Below, piece by piece: positions 44,222-54,100 of a stretch of 64,000 bases of DNA. Position numbers and translations under genes: made by a program. Within the stretch, counting starts at the first letter, position 1; the number at the start of each line of letters is the position of its first letter. The notes under the pieces were generated by a model, which worked only from the letters and a program-made list of their open reading frames with translations, ran no database searches and was not told the origin of the DNA. Source of the DNA: Pyropia yezoensis (lineage: Eukaryota; Rhodophyta; Bangiophyceae; Bangiales; Bangiaceae); contig CM020620.1 of NCBI GenBank assembly GCA_009829735.1, positions 9,865,794-9,929,793 on the forward strand. Direction: 5' to 3'.

Positions 44222-46122
44222 ATGGCGACCCCGGGGGTGGAGACGGACTCCCTCGATGAACGTATTGAGGACACCTCCTACGGTGCAGCGCCCGCCGGGA
44301 CTTCCGGCGGGGGCTCCGCGATCGCTCCGGGGGATGGGACTCCCGCGTCACCCGGCTTTGGGTTGACGGCGGGATCTCCCCCGGAGGCGGGACAAGTTGT
44401 CCCGCGTGAGGCCTTGTGGCGGTGGTTTTACCCCGCTTGGCCTCTGTATGAGGAGGGGGTGACTGTTATTCGCTGTGGCCGACTTGGCACAGCGATGGGT
44501 CGGGTGTGGGACCGCCTACGGGAGAAGTATCCCCGTAGGGTCGGGTTCCCGGCCCGCTTCAGGACGACCAGTTTGCCTTCCTGGACGATGAGGAGGTTGA
44601 GGACGTTCAGCGAGCCAAGGCTGTGGTGGACCGCGGGGGAACTATCCCGGGTCCCGGCGACTTACCGACCTTTACTCGGGACGCGGTGGCAACTCGCCCC
44701 CCGTACCTTCACGAGGCCGATCCGCACACTCATCACTTTGATGTGCGGATGGAGAAGGACTTCCGGCGAGGTCCCTACTTGGTGACCTCGGCTCAACTTG
44801 AGCTTCCTCAGCAGTCTGCTTCCAGTAAGGAGCAGTACTACCCGACGAAGCCCGAGTGGTGGCCTCAAGTTGAGGTCCCGTACGGTTTCCCAGCGTTGCT
44901 ACCACGGTTGCTTGACCACTTCGGCTCCGTCATGTTGACGGCTAGCCCGGATCATCTGGTGTGGGCCATGTTGGCCACCCAGTGGCTCCTCGAGGTCATG
45001 TCGACCTGGGTGTCTTGTGTTCAGCGGCGGGGGATGCTTTGGCATCTCCCCCTCCGGCTTATCCAAGGTTTGGAACAGCTCACCCCTCAGCTAGTTGCTG
45101 AGGGGTGCTCATCAGGACAACTCACTCTACTTGAGGAGATGCTCCGGCTCCACAAGTTTATCGAGTGGGAGAGCATTGAGCACAAATTGCGCCGCCCCAC
45201 TCGTGGGCCCAAGGACGATGGCGCACTTCGCCAGTTCGTGTGGGTCGCTCGTGAACTTCACGACGGCCGTGTGGTCCTACGAGAGGGGTTGGGCATCGGG
45301 GACTACCCGTATGCCCCGGGGGTGGATCGCCACACTGCGCCACCCCCGGACAAGCCCATAGTTAAGGCTGTGCCCTCATATGATGACCATATGACTCAAC
45401 CTACTGCGGGGGCCCCGAGTAGGGGTCGCAGTTACACCCGGGTCCCGCCACCTCGGCGTGCCCCTCCGCTTCCTCCTGTCCCCTACCAGCCGCACGGGGA
45501 CATCCCGATTAGCGTGGCCGTTGAGTCGTCCACCCCGGTGTCCCCCAACTCGGGGGCCACCCTCCTGACGGTATACCCCAAGTTGGCATTACCGCCCACG
45601 CCTCTAACCTCAGAGATGATGATCACCACGTTGGTGCGCACCATTTCCTGGTTGGCCGCGTCGACCGCAACCCTTCAAACTTCCGAGACTCCTCAACTTG
45701 AGGAGCGCGTTCGTACTGCAGTGGCGACCGCGAGTTGCGAGTCGGTGGCGGAGTTAATGACGGCCGAGTTGGCTCGCACTGGGGCTATTATGACCCAGCC
45801 AGCCCCACTTGGGCGTGGCAAACGTCGTGCGAGCCGGGTATACTCGCCTCCTCGCCGTCGTCGCCGACGCTCGCGGCGCTCTCCCTCCGTGTCGGAAAAC
45901 GAGTTGTCTTACCCCGTCTCGGAGTCCTCGACTCCGTCAGAGTCGGAGTCGGTCCGGCGTCTGCGTCGCCAACTTGCACGTAAGACTAAGAAGAAGAGCA
46001 GCCGCGGTCGTCGCCACTTGCGCGACCGTGAGGGGCGCGACGGGTCCGACTTGGAGCCGCCGGCCCCCCCCGACTGGTGGGGAGCGTTATCGCCGGGGGT
46101 CTCGCCGCTAGCCTCCACGTGA
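44222..46122 (+). pseudogene. Antisense ORF of element A (aORF), one frameshift
   Basis: A plus-strand gene opposite to pol, ending 154 bp from the pol stop. The likely start is the ATG at 44,222 (GCCATGGCG). The first frame runs to about 44,550 (...RLREKYPRRV). A neighbouring frame (DDQFAFLDDEEVEDVQRA...) is then protein-like and continues to 46,122, about 630 codons in all. A middle block (FVWVARELHDGRVVLREGLG then GDYPYAPGV) matches the antisense ORF of element B (VLVSRELSPGDQRLFLMEGLD, TLPYGEGV). The C-terminus is basic Arg/Ser-rich (YSPPRRRRRRSRRSPS), possibly nucleic-acid binding or nuclear. No known domain is recognised. Antisense ORFs in this position are known in some plant Ty3/gypsy (Tat/Ogre) elements, with unknown function. 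Confidence 0.75.
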
Positions 46123-46276
46123 GGGCGAGGGCCGTGGGGTTGGAGAGTCTAGCATGCATGCCTAGTTGGCAGCTGCCTTTGTTGTGAGAGTGTGAGGGTC
46201 AGGGCTGTAGTTGAAAGCCACTCTGCGTACCACTTCGACTTGAAGCACTCTCTTGGCACTGTTGCTCGGCCTTCCC

Positions 46277-49200
46277 TCACGTTGAGGGAGGGCTGTTAGG
46301 GTCTATCTCATTCGGGGCACAGTAGGCCCGGACCTTCTCAGCTGGAAGGTCCTCCACATACTCCCACGTATTATCCTTGGCTTTGTAGCCAAACCAACGC
46401 ACCCTCAACATGAGGCGGTCAGTGTCCTCATCCCAGCCGTGGTCGATGAACTTATCGAACACGTACTCCTGCGGGCCCTGCTTGGCCGCAGGCAGTGAGG
46501 GGAGGCGCCACGCTTCCAACGCACGCGCCCAAGCTGGTTCGCATGTAGGCGGTGGTGCAACTTTGACCACGTCCTGTCCGTTCACTGTGCGGACCCCATC
46601 GTCACTTTCGATGGTGAAGCGCCGCCCATCAATACGAAGGACCTGGTACGGCCCCTTCGTCTGGAATACCAACTTACCCTTAGTTGGGGTGTGTGAGTGG
46701 ACCAATACCCAGTCACCCTGCTCGGGGACATGCTTAGCATTGCGCACCTTTTTGTGAAAGGTACGCTTGTAGCGCTTTTGTGCTTTGTCCATCTCAGCCC
46801 TGACTTTAGGGATGCGTTTTTCAAGCCTAGCAGCGAACTCCGCCTTATTCTCAGTAGGAGTAGGCGTCCTGCCACCATCCTCCCTAGTTGGGAGCGGCCG
46901 CCGCACGGCAATAGACCGCACGCGACGGGGGGTCACAAAAGCGAGGGGTACTTCCCCGGTAGATGAGTGAACCTGCGAATTGTAGGCAGTGGTAAGAATA
47001 GAAATGTATTGGTCCCACGTTTTCACGTGCTCACTCACATAGTGGCGCAGCTGCCTAACAATAGTTTTGTTGAAGCGCTCCACCTGCCCATTAGTTTGTG
47101 GGTGGTAGGGGGTGGCATAGTTTGCCTGCACCCCCAACATATCCAGCACTCCCTGAAACAGTACAGACGCAAATTGCGGTCCATTGTCCGATAGTGTACA
47201 ATCCGGAATGCCATACGCGGCAACCCAGTGATCTAGGAAGGCTGACACGACCGACATGGCCGCGATCTCTGCCAGTGGGATCGCTCGCGTAAGTTTCGTG
47301 AAGCGGTCACAGATGACCAGCAGGTACTGGTTGCCCTCCTCGGTCACTGGCAGTGGCCCAAGGATGTCCATCGCCAACGCGACAAAGAGCTCCTTGGCCG
47401 GGAACAGTAGCATAGCCGTAGTGGGCCGCCGTTCCATCAGACGGTTCTGCGCACAACTTGTGCAGGCAGCCACCCAACTGTAGATTTCCACCACCATGGA
47501 AGGCCAGTAGTACCTGGTCCTCAGGGTCTGGTACAGTTTACTAGACCCCAGGTGTCCACCTGTGGGAGCATCATGCTCCCTCTCAAGGATACTGTCCTTG
47601 AGGGATGCGGGGACGACAAGTTGTTCGGTCCCCTGGAATACCCCCCTCCTCATGAGGAGGCCATCGTCTCCCAGAACGAACCGCGTCTCCGCCACTGTAT
47701 CCAGTGTATCCCTCTGCGACTTGCAGAAGGGATCCTCGGCCTGGGCCTTCACCACCTCGTCCAGGGACAGGGGCAAGTACTTCTTGTTCCCTGGCGCCTC
47801 GGGGCTCAACGCCTGACCCGAGCGCGTGACTACCCCCACGATGGGGATGTCCTCATCGACTAGGTTAGTGTCCAGCCCCTCGGTAGGTACCCGAGAGAGG
47901 CCGTCGGCAAGGGCATGTTGCCTGCCAGGTCGGTACTCAATATCAAAGTTGAAGGGTGCCAGTCGCACCCTCCACCGGTTGAGACGAGTGTTCGTACAAT
48001 CCGTCTTAAAGATGAACTGCAACGCGCGGTGGTCACAGCGGATGAGGAACTTCTCACCCTCTAGGTAGTGACGAAGTGACGTCACCGCCCACACCACTGC
48101 GAGTCCTTCCAACTCGGTGACTCCGTAGTTCTTCTCGGCTGAGTTCAGCCCCTTGCTGAAGTATCCCACCGGCAAGTACTCCTTGTCCGGCTGCTGCTGA
48201 AGCAACACACAACCAAGTTGGTCGTAGCTAGCGTCCACATCCAGGATGTAGTGGCCTCCCAACCTGGGAATAGCCAGGATAGGGGGCTTCAGCAGAAGGT
48301 CCCGAACAGTCTCAAAGGATTCCTGCTCCACCCGACTTGGGGGAGGCAGGTTCTTCGGTAGCGTTGAGCTCACTTACTCATTCAACGGTTTCGCCACCTT
48401 GGCGAAGCCCTTGGTGAAACGTCGGTACACGTTACACATCCCGAGGAAGCTCCTCATCTGGGTCTGGGTCCCGGGGTACTGAGCCTTACGGATGGCCCTC
48501 AAGTTTTTCTCGTTGACACTGAGACGCCCCGGACGGACAACATGTCCCATGTATTCCACCTCTTGAGTGAAGACGTGGCACTTACTCGCCTTCAGTGACA
48601 CACCGGCGTCAGCAAGTAGCTTGAACACCTGGCCAAGATGGCCAATGTGTTCCTCCGGACTTCGGGAGAACACAATGATATCGTCTAGGTACTCAAGACA
48701 GATCTGCCACCGTACTCCGGCCAGAATCACGTCCATAGCGCGCTGGAAAGTTGCCGGCGCGTTACACAGGCCAAACGGTAGACGCTTGCACTGGTAGGTA
48801 CCACAGTGACAGGTAAAGGTAGTTTTATGCCTGTCCTCCGGGGCAATGGGAATTTGCCAGTACCCCGCGTTACAGTCCAGGGTAGAGAACACGTTCGCCT
48901 CCCCCAGGGAGTCCAGACAGTCATCCATCCTAGGTAGGGGATAACTGTCCTTCACCGTGCTCTCGTTGAGCTTACGGTAGTCGATACAAAACCGGGGGGT
49001 CCCATCAACTTTGGGGACGATAACCACCGGACTCGCCCACTCGGCGTTACTGGCCTCGATCACAACAAGGGCCTCCATGCGAGCAACTTGCTCCTTAACG
49101 AGGGCCCTTGAACGGGGCCCTCCCCTATACGGTTGTTGGCGTATAGGGGGTACACCGGGTTTCAACTCGATCCGGTGTTGGGTGGCTCTCATGAGTCCCA

Positions 49201-50260
49201 ATTGGCCATCCCACAACTTGTGATATTGGTCCAAGAGGCGTTCAACTTGAACCCTCAACCTGGGTGGGACACCCTCCATGTTCACATGGGGCCGAGGAGA
49301 GGCGGCCGACTTGGCTTGGTGCTTCTCCTTTCCGGGCTTCGGTTCGCTACTTGCGCCCGCGTTGAGGGTGACCGCTACTACCGGTCCCTCTTGTTGGTCG
49401 ATAGAGCCGAACTTGGCTCCCGACTTGAAGTACTTGGGCGACGAGCTCAGGTTGATCACCTGGATCCTCCACGGGACTCCGGCTTTGGATTGCATCGTGC
49501 CAAGGGCAACATGCACTTGGCGCTTGCGAGCAAGACGGGGGTAAGGGTGCACCAACCCGTTCCCCGTATAATCAGTTACAACGTCAACGTGCGCCACCGA
49601 GTTGGGGGGCAACGTGACCTTACGGGCTAAACACAGGGTAGCAGTAAACCCTTCTCTCACAGAGCAAACAGGCTTCGACTGCGAGACTGTCACAGGAGCC
49701 ACAGACTTTCCCTTACCAAGGATGGGGATGGTTTCCCCATTCATCAACTTGACCCAATACTCAGGGCCACAAATCAAAGGCACTTGTGTAACAATATAAG
49801 GGGTACCCAGAAGCAGGGGTACCGATATATTCTCAACTACTCCATAGGTCGCGTCGACCACATGGGTCCCCAACCTAGTTGGTAGGGTCACGGCACCAAC
49901 GATGGGAAGTACCCCACCATTGATATCGATCAGATGGTCAGCTTTAGACTTCCAGCGTTGGAGCTTCATCTCCTTTGGTAATAGCGACTTGCGTATCAAA
50001 GAGGCTCCTGACCCGGTATCAAGTACGATACGGGCACAACAGGCGCGGCCGGGGGCAAGTTGCACCCGTCCAGCCACCTGGAAGTTCTCACCCGTCAGCA
50101 CCGCGATGACCCGACGTGGGTTTACGTTCTTGGGGAGTCCTACCCGAGGTGGGCGGACTCCTTTAGGTCGCCGCAGTATCCGCCACGGGTGATTCGTCCT
50201 CTTGGCCCACTTGGCCGAGGCTGCCGTTGTGAGCTTCGGACGACCAGCTCCAACGGTCAT
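46277..50260 (-). pseudogene. pol of element A, one in-frame stop
   Basis: One frame of 1328 codons with a TAA at 48,374-48,376. Protease active site LDTGSGAS has Asp81. RT has FCIDYRKLN, STLDCNAGYWQI, LPFGLCNAP and YLDDIIVFS near 520. RNase H has ILDVDASYDQLG. Integrase has the HHCC finger (HDAPTGGH...CTSCAQNR) and DDE residues in MDILGPL, SDNGPQF and NGQVERF. The chromodomain at the C-terminus reads EYVFDKFIDHG...LRVRWFGYKAKDNTWEYVEDLP. The stop lies between RT and RNase H, where B's frame is open, so it is a mutation and not a domain boundary. Entry from gag needs a -1 shift, although an ATG at 50,260 overlaps the gag stop. Confidence 0.9.
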
Positions 50261-50269
50261 TCGTTTCCC
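50224..50269 (-). promoter_or_regulatory. -1 ribosomal frameshift signal, element A gag-pol
   Basis: Slippery heptamer G GGA AAC (50,269-50,263) is in gag frame as GCG GGA AAC. A 6-nt spacer GAATGA follows that contains the gag stop. Then a stem with 5' arm CCGTTGGAGCT (50,256-50,246), a 10-nt loop and 3' arm AGCTC-A-CAACGG (50,235-50,224): 11 base pairs with one bulged A. pol is in the -1 frame. All three parts of a classical -1 signal are present at the usual spacing. Element B has the same layout with a different heptamer and stem. Confidence 0.85.
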
Positions 50270-52204
50270 GCCGACTTGGCGTCCGAATCTGAGGACGAAG
50301 GGGAAGACGACGAGTCCGAGGACGACGTGTCCGCCCCCTTCGCCGAGGGTATGGCGACCGCCACCACCGGTCGAGACCCACCCTCGCGGCGTGAACGTAC
50401 TTCGTTCGTAGCCGACTTCTTACTCGCATTCCTCACAAGTTGTTGGATGCGATTACTCAACTTGGGGCAATCATATGCCCAGTGTCCATCGGAGTCGCAG
50501 TTCCAACACCGATTATCAGTTCCCGGAGGGGTCTTCCCAACTGGGGAAGACGAAGAGATACCCTGGGAAGTTCCCACGGCAGCTACCACCCTCTCCTTGC
50601 GGATTCGGCGTGCCTCTCTCAACTCTCTGGCCTGGCGCGCCTCCTCCCGTTCCTTGGCCAACTCGGCTTGACGCTCCTGGCGTTGTTCCTCCCGCAACTT
50701 GCGGTAGGCCTCACCTCTGCGGTAGGCGAACCTAGCCAACTCGGCCAGGGTCGCCCGGGCAGTGTTATGCTGCCGGGTCTCCATCCGGACTGACCAATGG
50801 AGTCCCTCCACAAACCGACTCTTCACCACGGCTTTTGGATGAAGAAACCCACAAAAATTGTTGAGCTTACGAACTCGCTCCGCAAAGGACAACTAGTCCC
50901 CCGCCTCTTCCTGATGGGCTTGCGTAAACTCCTCGACTTGAGAAGCCAACGCCGCTTCATCAACCATTGGCTCTCAACAACCAGTTGACGAGCTCCAAAT
51001 AGGACGTCACCTCCCCAGCGCCTCCACTTGAGGAGCTGGGTATGACGGACATAAGTTCTGTCCGCAGGTCTCCCTTCGTAAACTCCTGTAGCATGTAGAA
51101 AGCCATGCCTTCACTTATGGCATTGTCGTCACAGGCTTTTGTGAAACGACGTAGGAACTCAAGGACACGGAGGGGGGGAGTTCCATCCCACTCCGCTTTG
51201 TGCCCAAAAGAGTGAAGTGCACTCTTCTTGGCACGGCCCATGGCTCGGGCCTGGTCAGGACCATACGCCACCGACTTGTTGTGGAGGGCGTAGGTCTCAC
51301 AATCAAAGATCCTCTGGTAGACCGGGTTGGCTACCTGGATCTTGGGCGGCACCTCACGTTGAGGGAACAGCCGCTGTGGCACTGGGGTAAGTTGACCCTC
51401 AGTGCCCATAGTCTGGCGCGGCGCGCTTGGTGTAGCCGCCGGCGTTTCCGGGGGAAACTCCCCCATGAAGGGCGTACGCCCCACCGAGTATGGTGTGGCT
51501 CCCTCGTTGGGAGTCACAGGTGTCGCCCCCTGTTCGGGGCGACCCGAGATAGGCGTGAGGAGGGATTCCCCCGGCGCCTGCGGGCTCGAAAGCCCCGATC
51601 CGGTCTGGACATTAAGGCCATCTGGCAAACTCGCCACAATCTGATTCAGAATAGTATTCGTCATCGTGACCAACAGGTCCGGCAAAGTCTGCCGCAACAC
51701 ATTGGTCGCCTCCCGACGGACAGTTTCCGCGAGAAGTAGATTGACGACTCCAGTTGAGTCTCGGTCCGCCTCCGGGAGTCCACCTGAGGGGTAACCACGT
51801 TCCTCAGGGGTCTCAACCGGGGGCATGGGCGCGAACCCATCGCCGACCAACGGAGGTCCGCCGTCCTCCGAAAGCCTAGTTGGCGACGGCTCCAAGCCAA
51901 AGTTGGCTCCAACCCGAGTGGAACCCGCGGGGACAGTCCTCACCCCTTGGGACGTTCCCGTTGAGTATACCGCACGGTCGCCAGACTTCGGCCCACCCAC
52001 ATCAGAAGTGTCACCCGAGTGAACTCCCGACTGAGTCGGGGTGGCCTGTTGCCCGCCCGCACTTCCAGTCCTGCTGGCTTGAGGGACCACTAGTCCCTCT
52101 GCGACCCCAGGTAAATCCATTTGTGTCTCACCAGTATTCAAAGGCACTAAAGTACGTGCGTCACCCGTGTACTCCCCGGACGACGGGGGGTCCGAGCTAG
52201 CCAT
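50257..52204 (-). pseudogene. gag of element A, frameshift and stop
   Basis: It starts at the ATG at 52,204 (MASSDPPSSGEY). The capsid-like part (KAEWDGTPPLRVLEFLRRFTKACDD ... YLELVNWLLR) is collinear with element B's gag. A one-base change near 50,966 shifts the frame. The continuing frame (VDEAALASQVEEF...) meets a TAG near 50,894 and resumes at LSFAERVRKLNNFCGFLHP to the end. A CCHC zinc knuckle (CWNCDSDGHWAYDC) lies in the last third, as expected for nucleocapsid. The product would assemble the virus-like particle in the cytoplasm. With two defects it is not expected to be made intact. Confidence 0.85.
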
Positions 52205-52304
52205 GTTGGCTGACGATCCGTATGACACGGTCCAAGTCCACCGTTCCTCTGAGACAGAGGGCCCCCTACACCCGGGTGCACCCGGAGGTAAAGTTTACCT
52301 CTGT

Positions 52305-52321
52305 CCCCTGCTGCTCCACCA
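52305..52321 (-). other. Primer binding site of element A
   Basis: TGGTGGAGCAGCAGGGG, two bases after the 5' LTR. It is complementary to a tRNA 3' end finishing in CCA. The same 17 bases occur in element B. The tRNA is not identified. Confidence 0.8.
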
Positions 52322-52323
52322 AA

Positions 52324-52793
52324 TGTGGCAAAAACCACTTGCACACACGACACCCAAGTTGGGGCGGTGTACAAGGGCTGCCTCCCGTGTCGGGGGAACC
52401 GGAAGAAGTGCAAGTCGCACACACTCTGTCCCTGTTGTGGGGCAAACCCCCCACTGACAAACAAGAGGATGGTGTGTGGTCCAACAGTTTCTTGGTCGGG
52501 ACGGGGACGCAGGGCCAAGCCCCGCTGTCCCTCCCCTTATCCCCCCAGGGTCCCCTCAGAATCTCGCCACTCAGAATCTCCCACCCCAGCACCTGCCCAC
52601 CGGGGCCACACAAAAATTCAAGACGATAAATGCAGAAAACCCTCAAATCCAAGTTGGATTTACTACTAAGCTAACTATCCCAAACTTGGGGAATATGGAC
52701 CCAAATGCAGGGGGAGGAACGGATCAGGCTAGTGGCCTGCCGCCCCTTGCATGGCACGTGTTGCCCCCCTACCAGGGGGTGAATACTGCCACA
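52324..52793 (-). mobile_element. 5' LTR of element A
   Basis: 470 bp with TGTGG...CCACA ends. It is longer than the 3' LTR because it keeps a 105-bp segment (about 52,470-52,580). It abuts element B's antisense ORF at 52,794. Confidence 0.85.
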
Positions 52794-53988
52794 CTGGTTG
52801 GTGGAGGTGGCGGACATCTTTTTGTCCGCCGTTACGTTTCATGGCTATTTATGGCTCTTGAACGAGCCCCTTCTTGAGGCTCTTTCTGCGTTGGACACTT
52901 CCCTCCTCTTTAAAGAGGAGGACTCTGCCAAGGCGGGTCTCTTTGATGAGGCCCTTCAACTCCTTCGGCGGGTGAGGTCGCTCGTTCCTGATGAGCGCCT
53001 CCGCGATCAAGGCGGCCGCCGAGGACTCGTCTTGGTCTCCCGGGAGCTTTCCCCCGGGGATCAGCGGCTCTTCCTTATGGAGGGGCTTGACATCCCGACC
53101 CTCCCTTACGGTGAGGGTGTTACTGCATCCACTCGGGTTCCCAACCCCGAGGTGCAGATGTGCCGGGAGGGCCCAAGGCTCTTCCCCGAATTGGGGGAGG
53201 TCTTCCCTCCTGGTGAGCGTCCCTCCCATACGGGAGGGGGCTCCTCCCTCTGGGGATCCGACCGGATCCCCTGTGACCCAGCCCGGCCGTCGGGAGCAGG
53301 AGCTCCCCGCGCTGGCGCGGGAACCACCACCGGGCATCCTGCGGCGACCTCGGCCTGGAAAGGCCGGGGTGGGGCTTCCTCCCGCGGAACTTCCGGTCGA
53401 GGCCGAGATGGCCTTGATGCGGATTATGGGGGTAACCGTCTGGTTGCCCCCCCGAGGGTTCCCCCCTTTCGATGGAACCCCGAACTTCGTCTGGAGGTGG
53501 GGGGCACTATGTCCCCCCAACTTATGTTTGGGATGAGGGCCTCCTTTGGAGAGGACCTCCCGGCGGAGTTTACCTTTGCCACCCAGTCAGTATTGACTAT
53601 GGCGTTATTCCGAGCCTATACAGGCTTGGCCAACGACATGGCTGGCGTGTTGGCGGGTGCCTCTCCTTCCCAACGCCAGGCCGCTTTAGCGGACCTGTCG
53701 GCGGAGAATCTCACGACGCGTATGCGTCGTGAGTTGGGGGTCGCGACTTCTGAGACGCGGGCCCTGGTGGACATGCAAGCCCTCCACACCCAGGCACTAC
53801 GGGGTCGGGTTCCGTCACCGGCCACTCCTTATGGAGAGGCCGCGGGAGCCGCATATGGTTGGGCCCCCGCTTCAGCGGGGGGCCGCTCTTCTGGTACCAA
53901 CCGTGGGGAGGAGTCCCAGGCAGTTCCGTCCCGTTCCCCCGGGTATGAGACCTACCCCCCTTCATCTCCCCAATATCGAAGGTATTGA
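52794..53988 (+). pseudogene. Antisense ORF of element B, 5' part missing
   Basis: The frame is open from the very edge of element A's LTR and has no ATG there, so its beginning was removed. About 396 codons remain and end 112 bp from B's pol stop (convergent, as in A). The block LLRRVRSLVPDERL...GLVLVSRELSPGDQRLFLMEGLDIPTLPYGEGV aligns with element A's antisense ORF. A later block (MFGMRASFGEDLP...LTTRMRRELGVATSETRALVDMQ) also aligns with it loosely. The C-terminus is Pro/Ser/Gly-rich, without A's Arg/Ser tail. Keeping a long, alignable frame in two diverged elements argues that it codes for protein in living relatives. Confidence 0.75.
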
Positions 53989-54100
53989 GGGTTGTACTCC
54001 CCGGTTTGAGCCGGGGCGCCTTGTCTCTTTTCAATAGGAGTTTACCTCGAGGGGCAATGTTTGCGTAGGTCCACGTGAGGACATGTAAAGACGGCTTCCA

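Larger units (their letters stand above)
43519..52793 (-). mobile_element. Ty3/gypsy chromovirus element A
   Basis: LTRs of 470 bp (right, 5') and 366 bp (left, 3'), both with TGTGG...CCACA ends. The minus-strand order is primer site, gag, a -1 frameshift signal, then pol (protease, RT, RNase H, integrase, chromodomain). An antisense ORF and a polypurine tract follow. The chromodomain places it with chromoviruses. There is no target duplication (CAGGG left, CTGGT right), so one flank was rearranged after insertion. Its right LTR abuts element B's antisense ORF at 52,794, which shows A entered or recombined into B. gag, pol and the antisense ORF each carry at least one inactivating change. Confidence 0.85.

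Noticed and set aside
48374-48376. Separate RNase H-integrase gene starting after the TAA in element A
   Set aside because: The following frame is the same as the RT frame and starts with GTG. In element B the same junction is continuous, so the TAA is a mutation.
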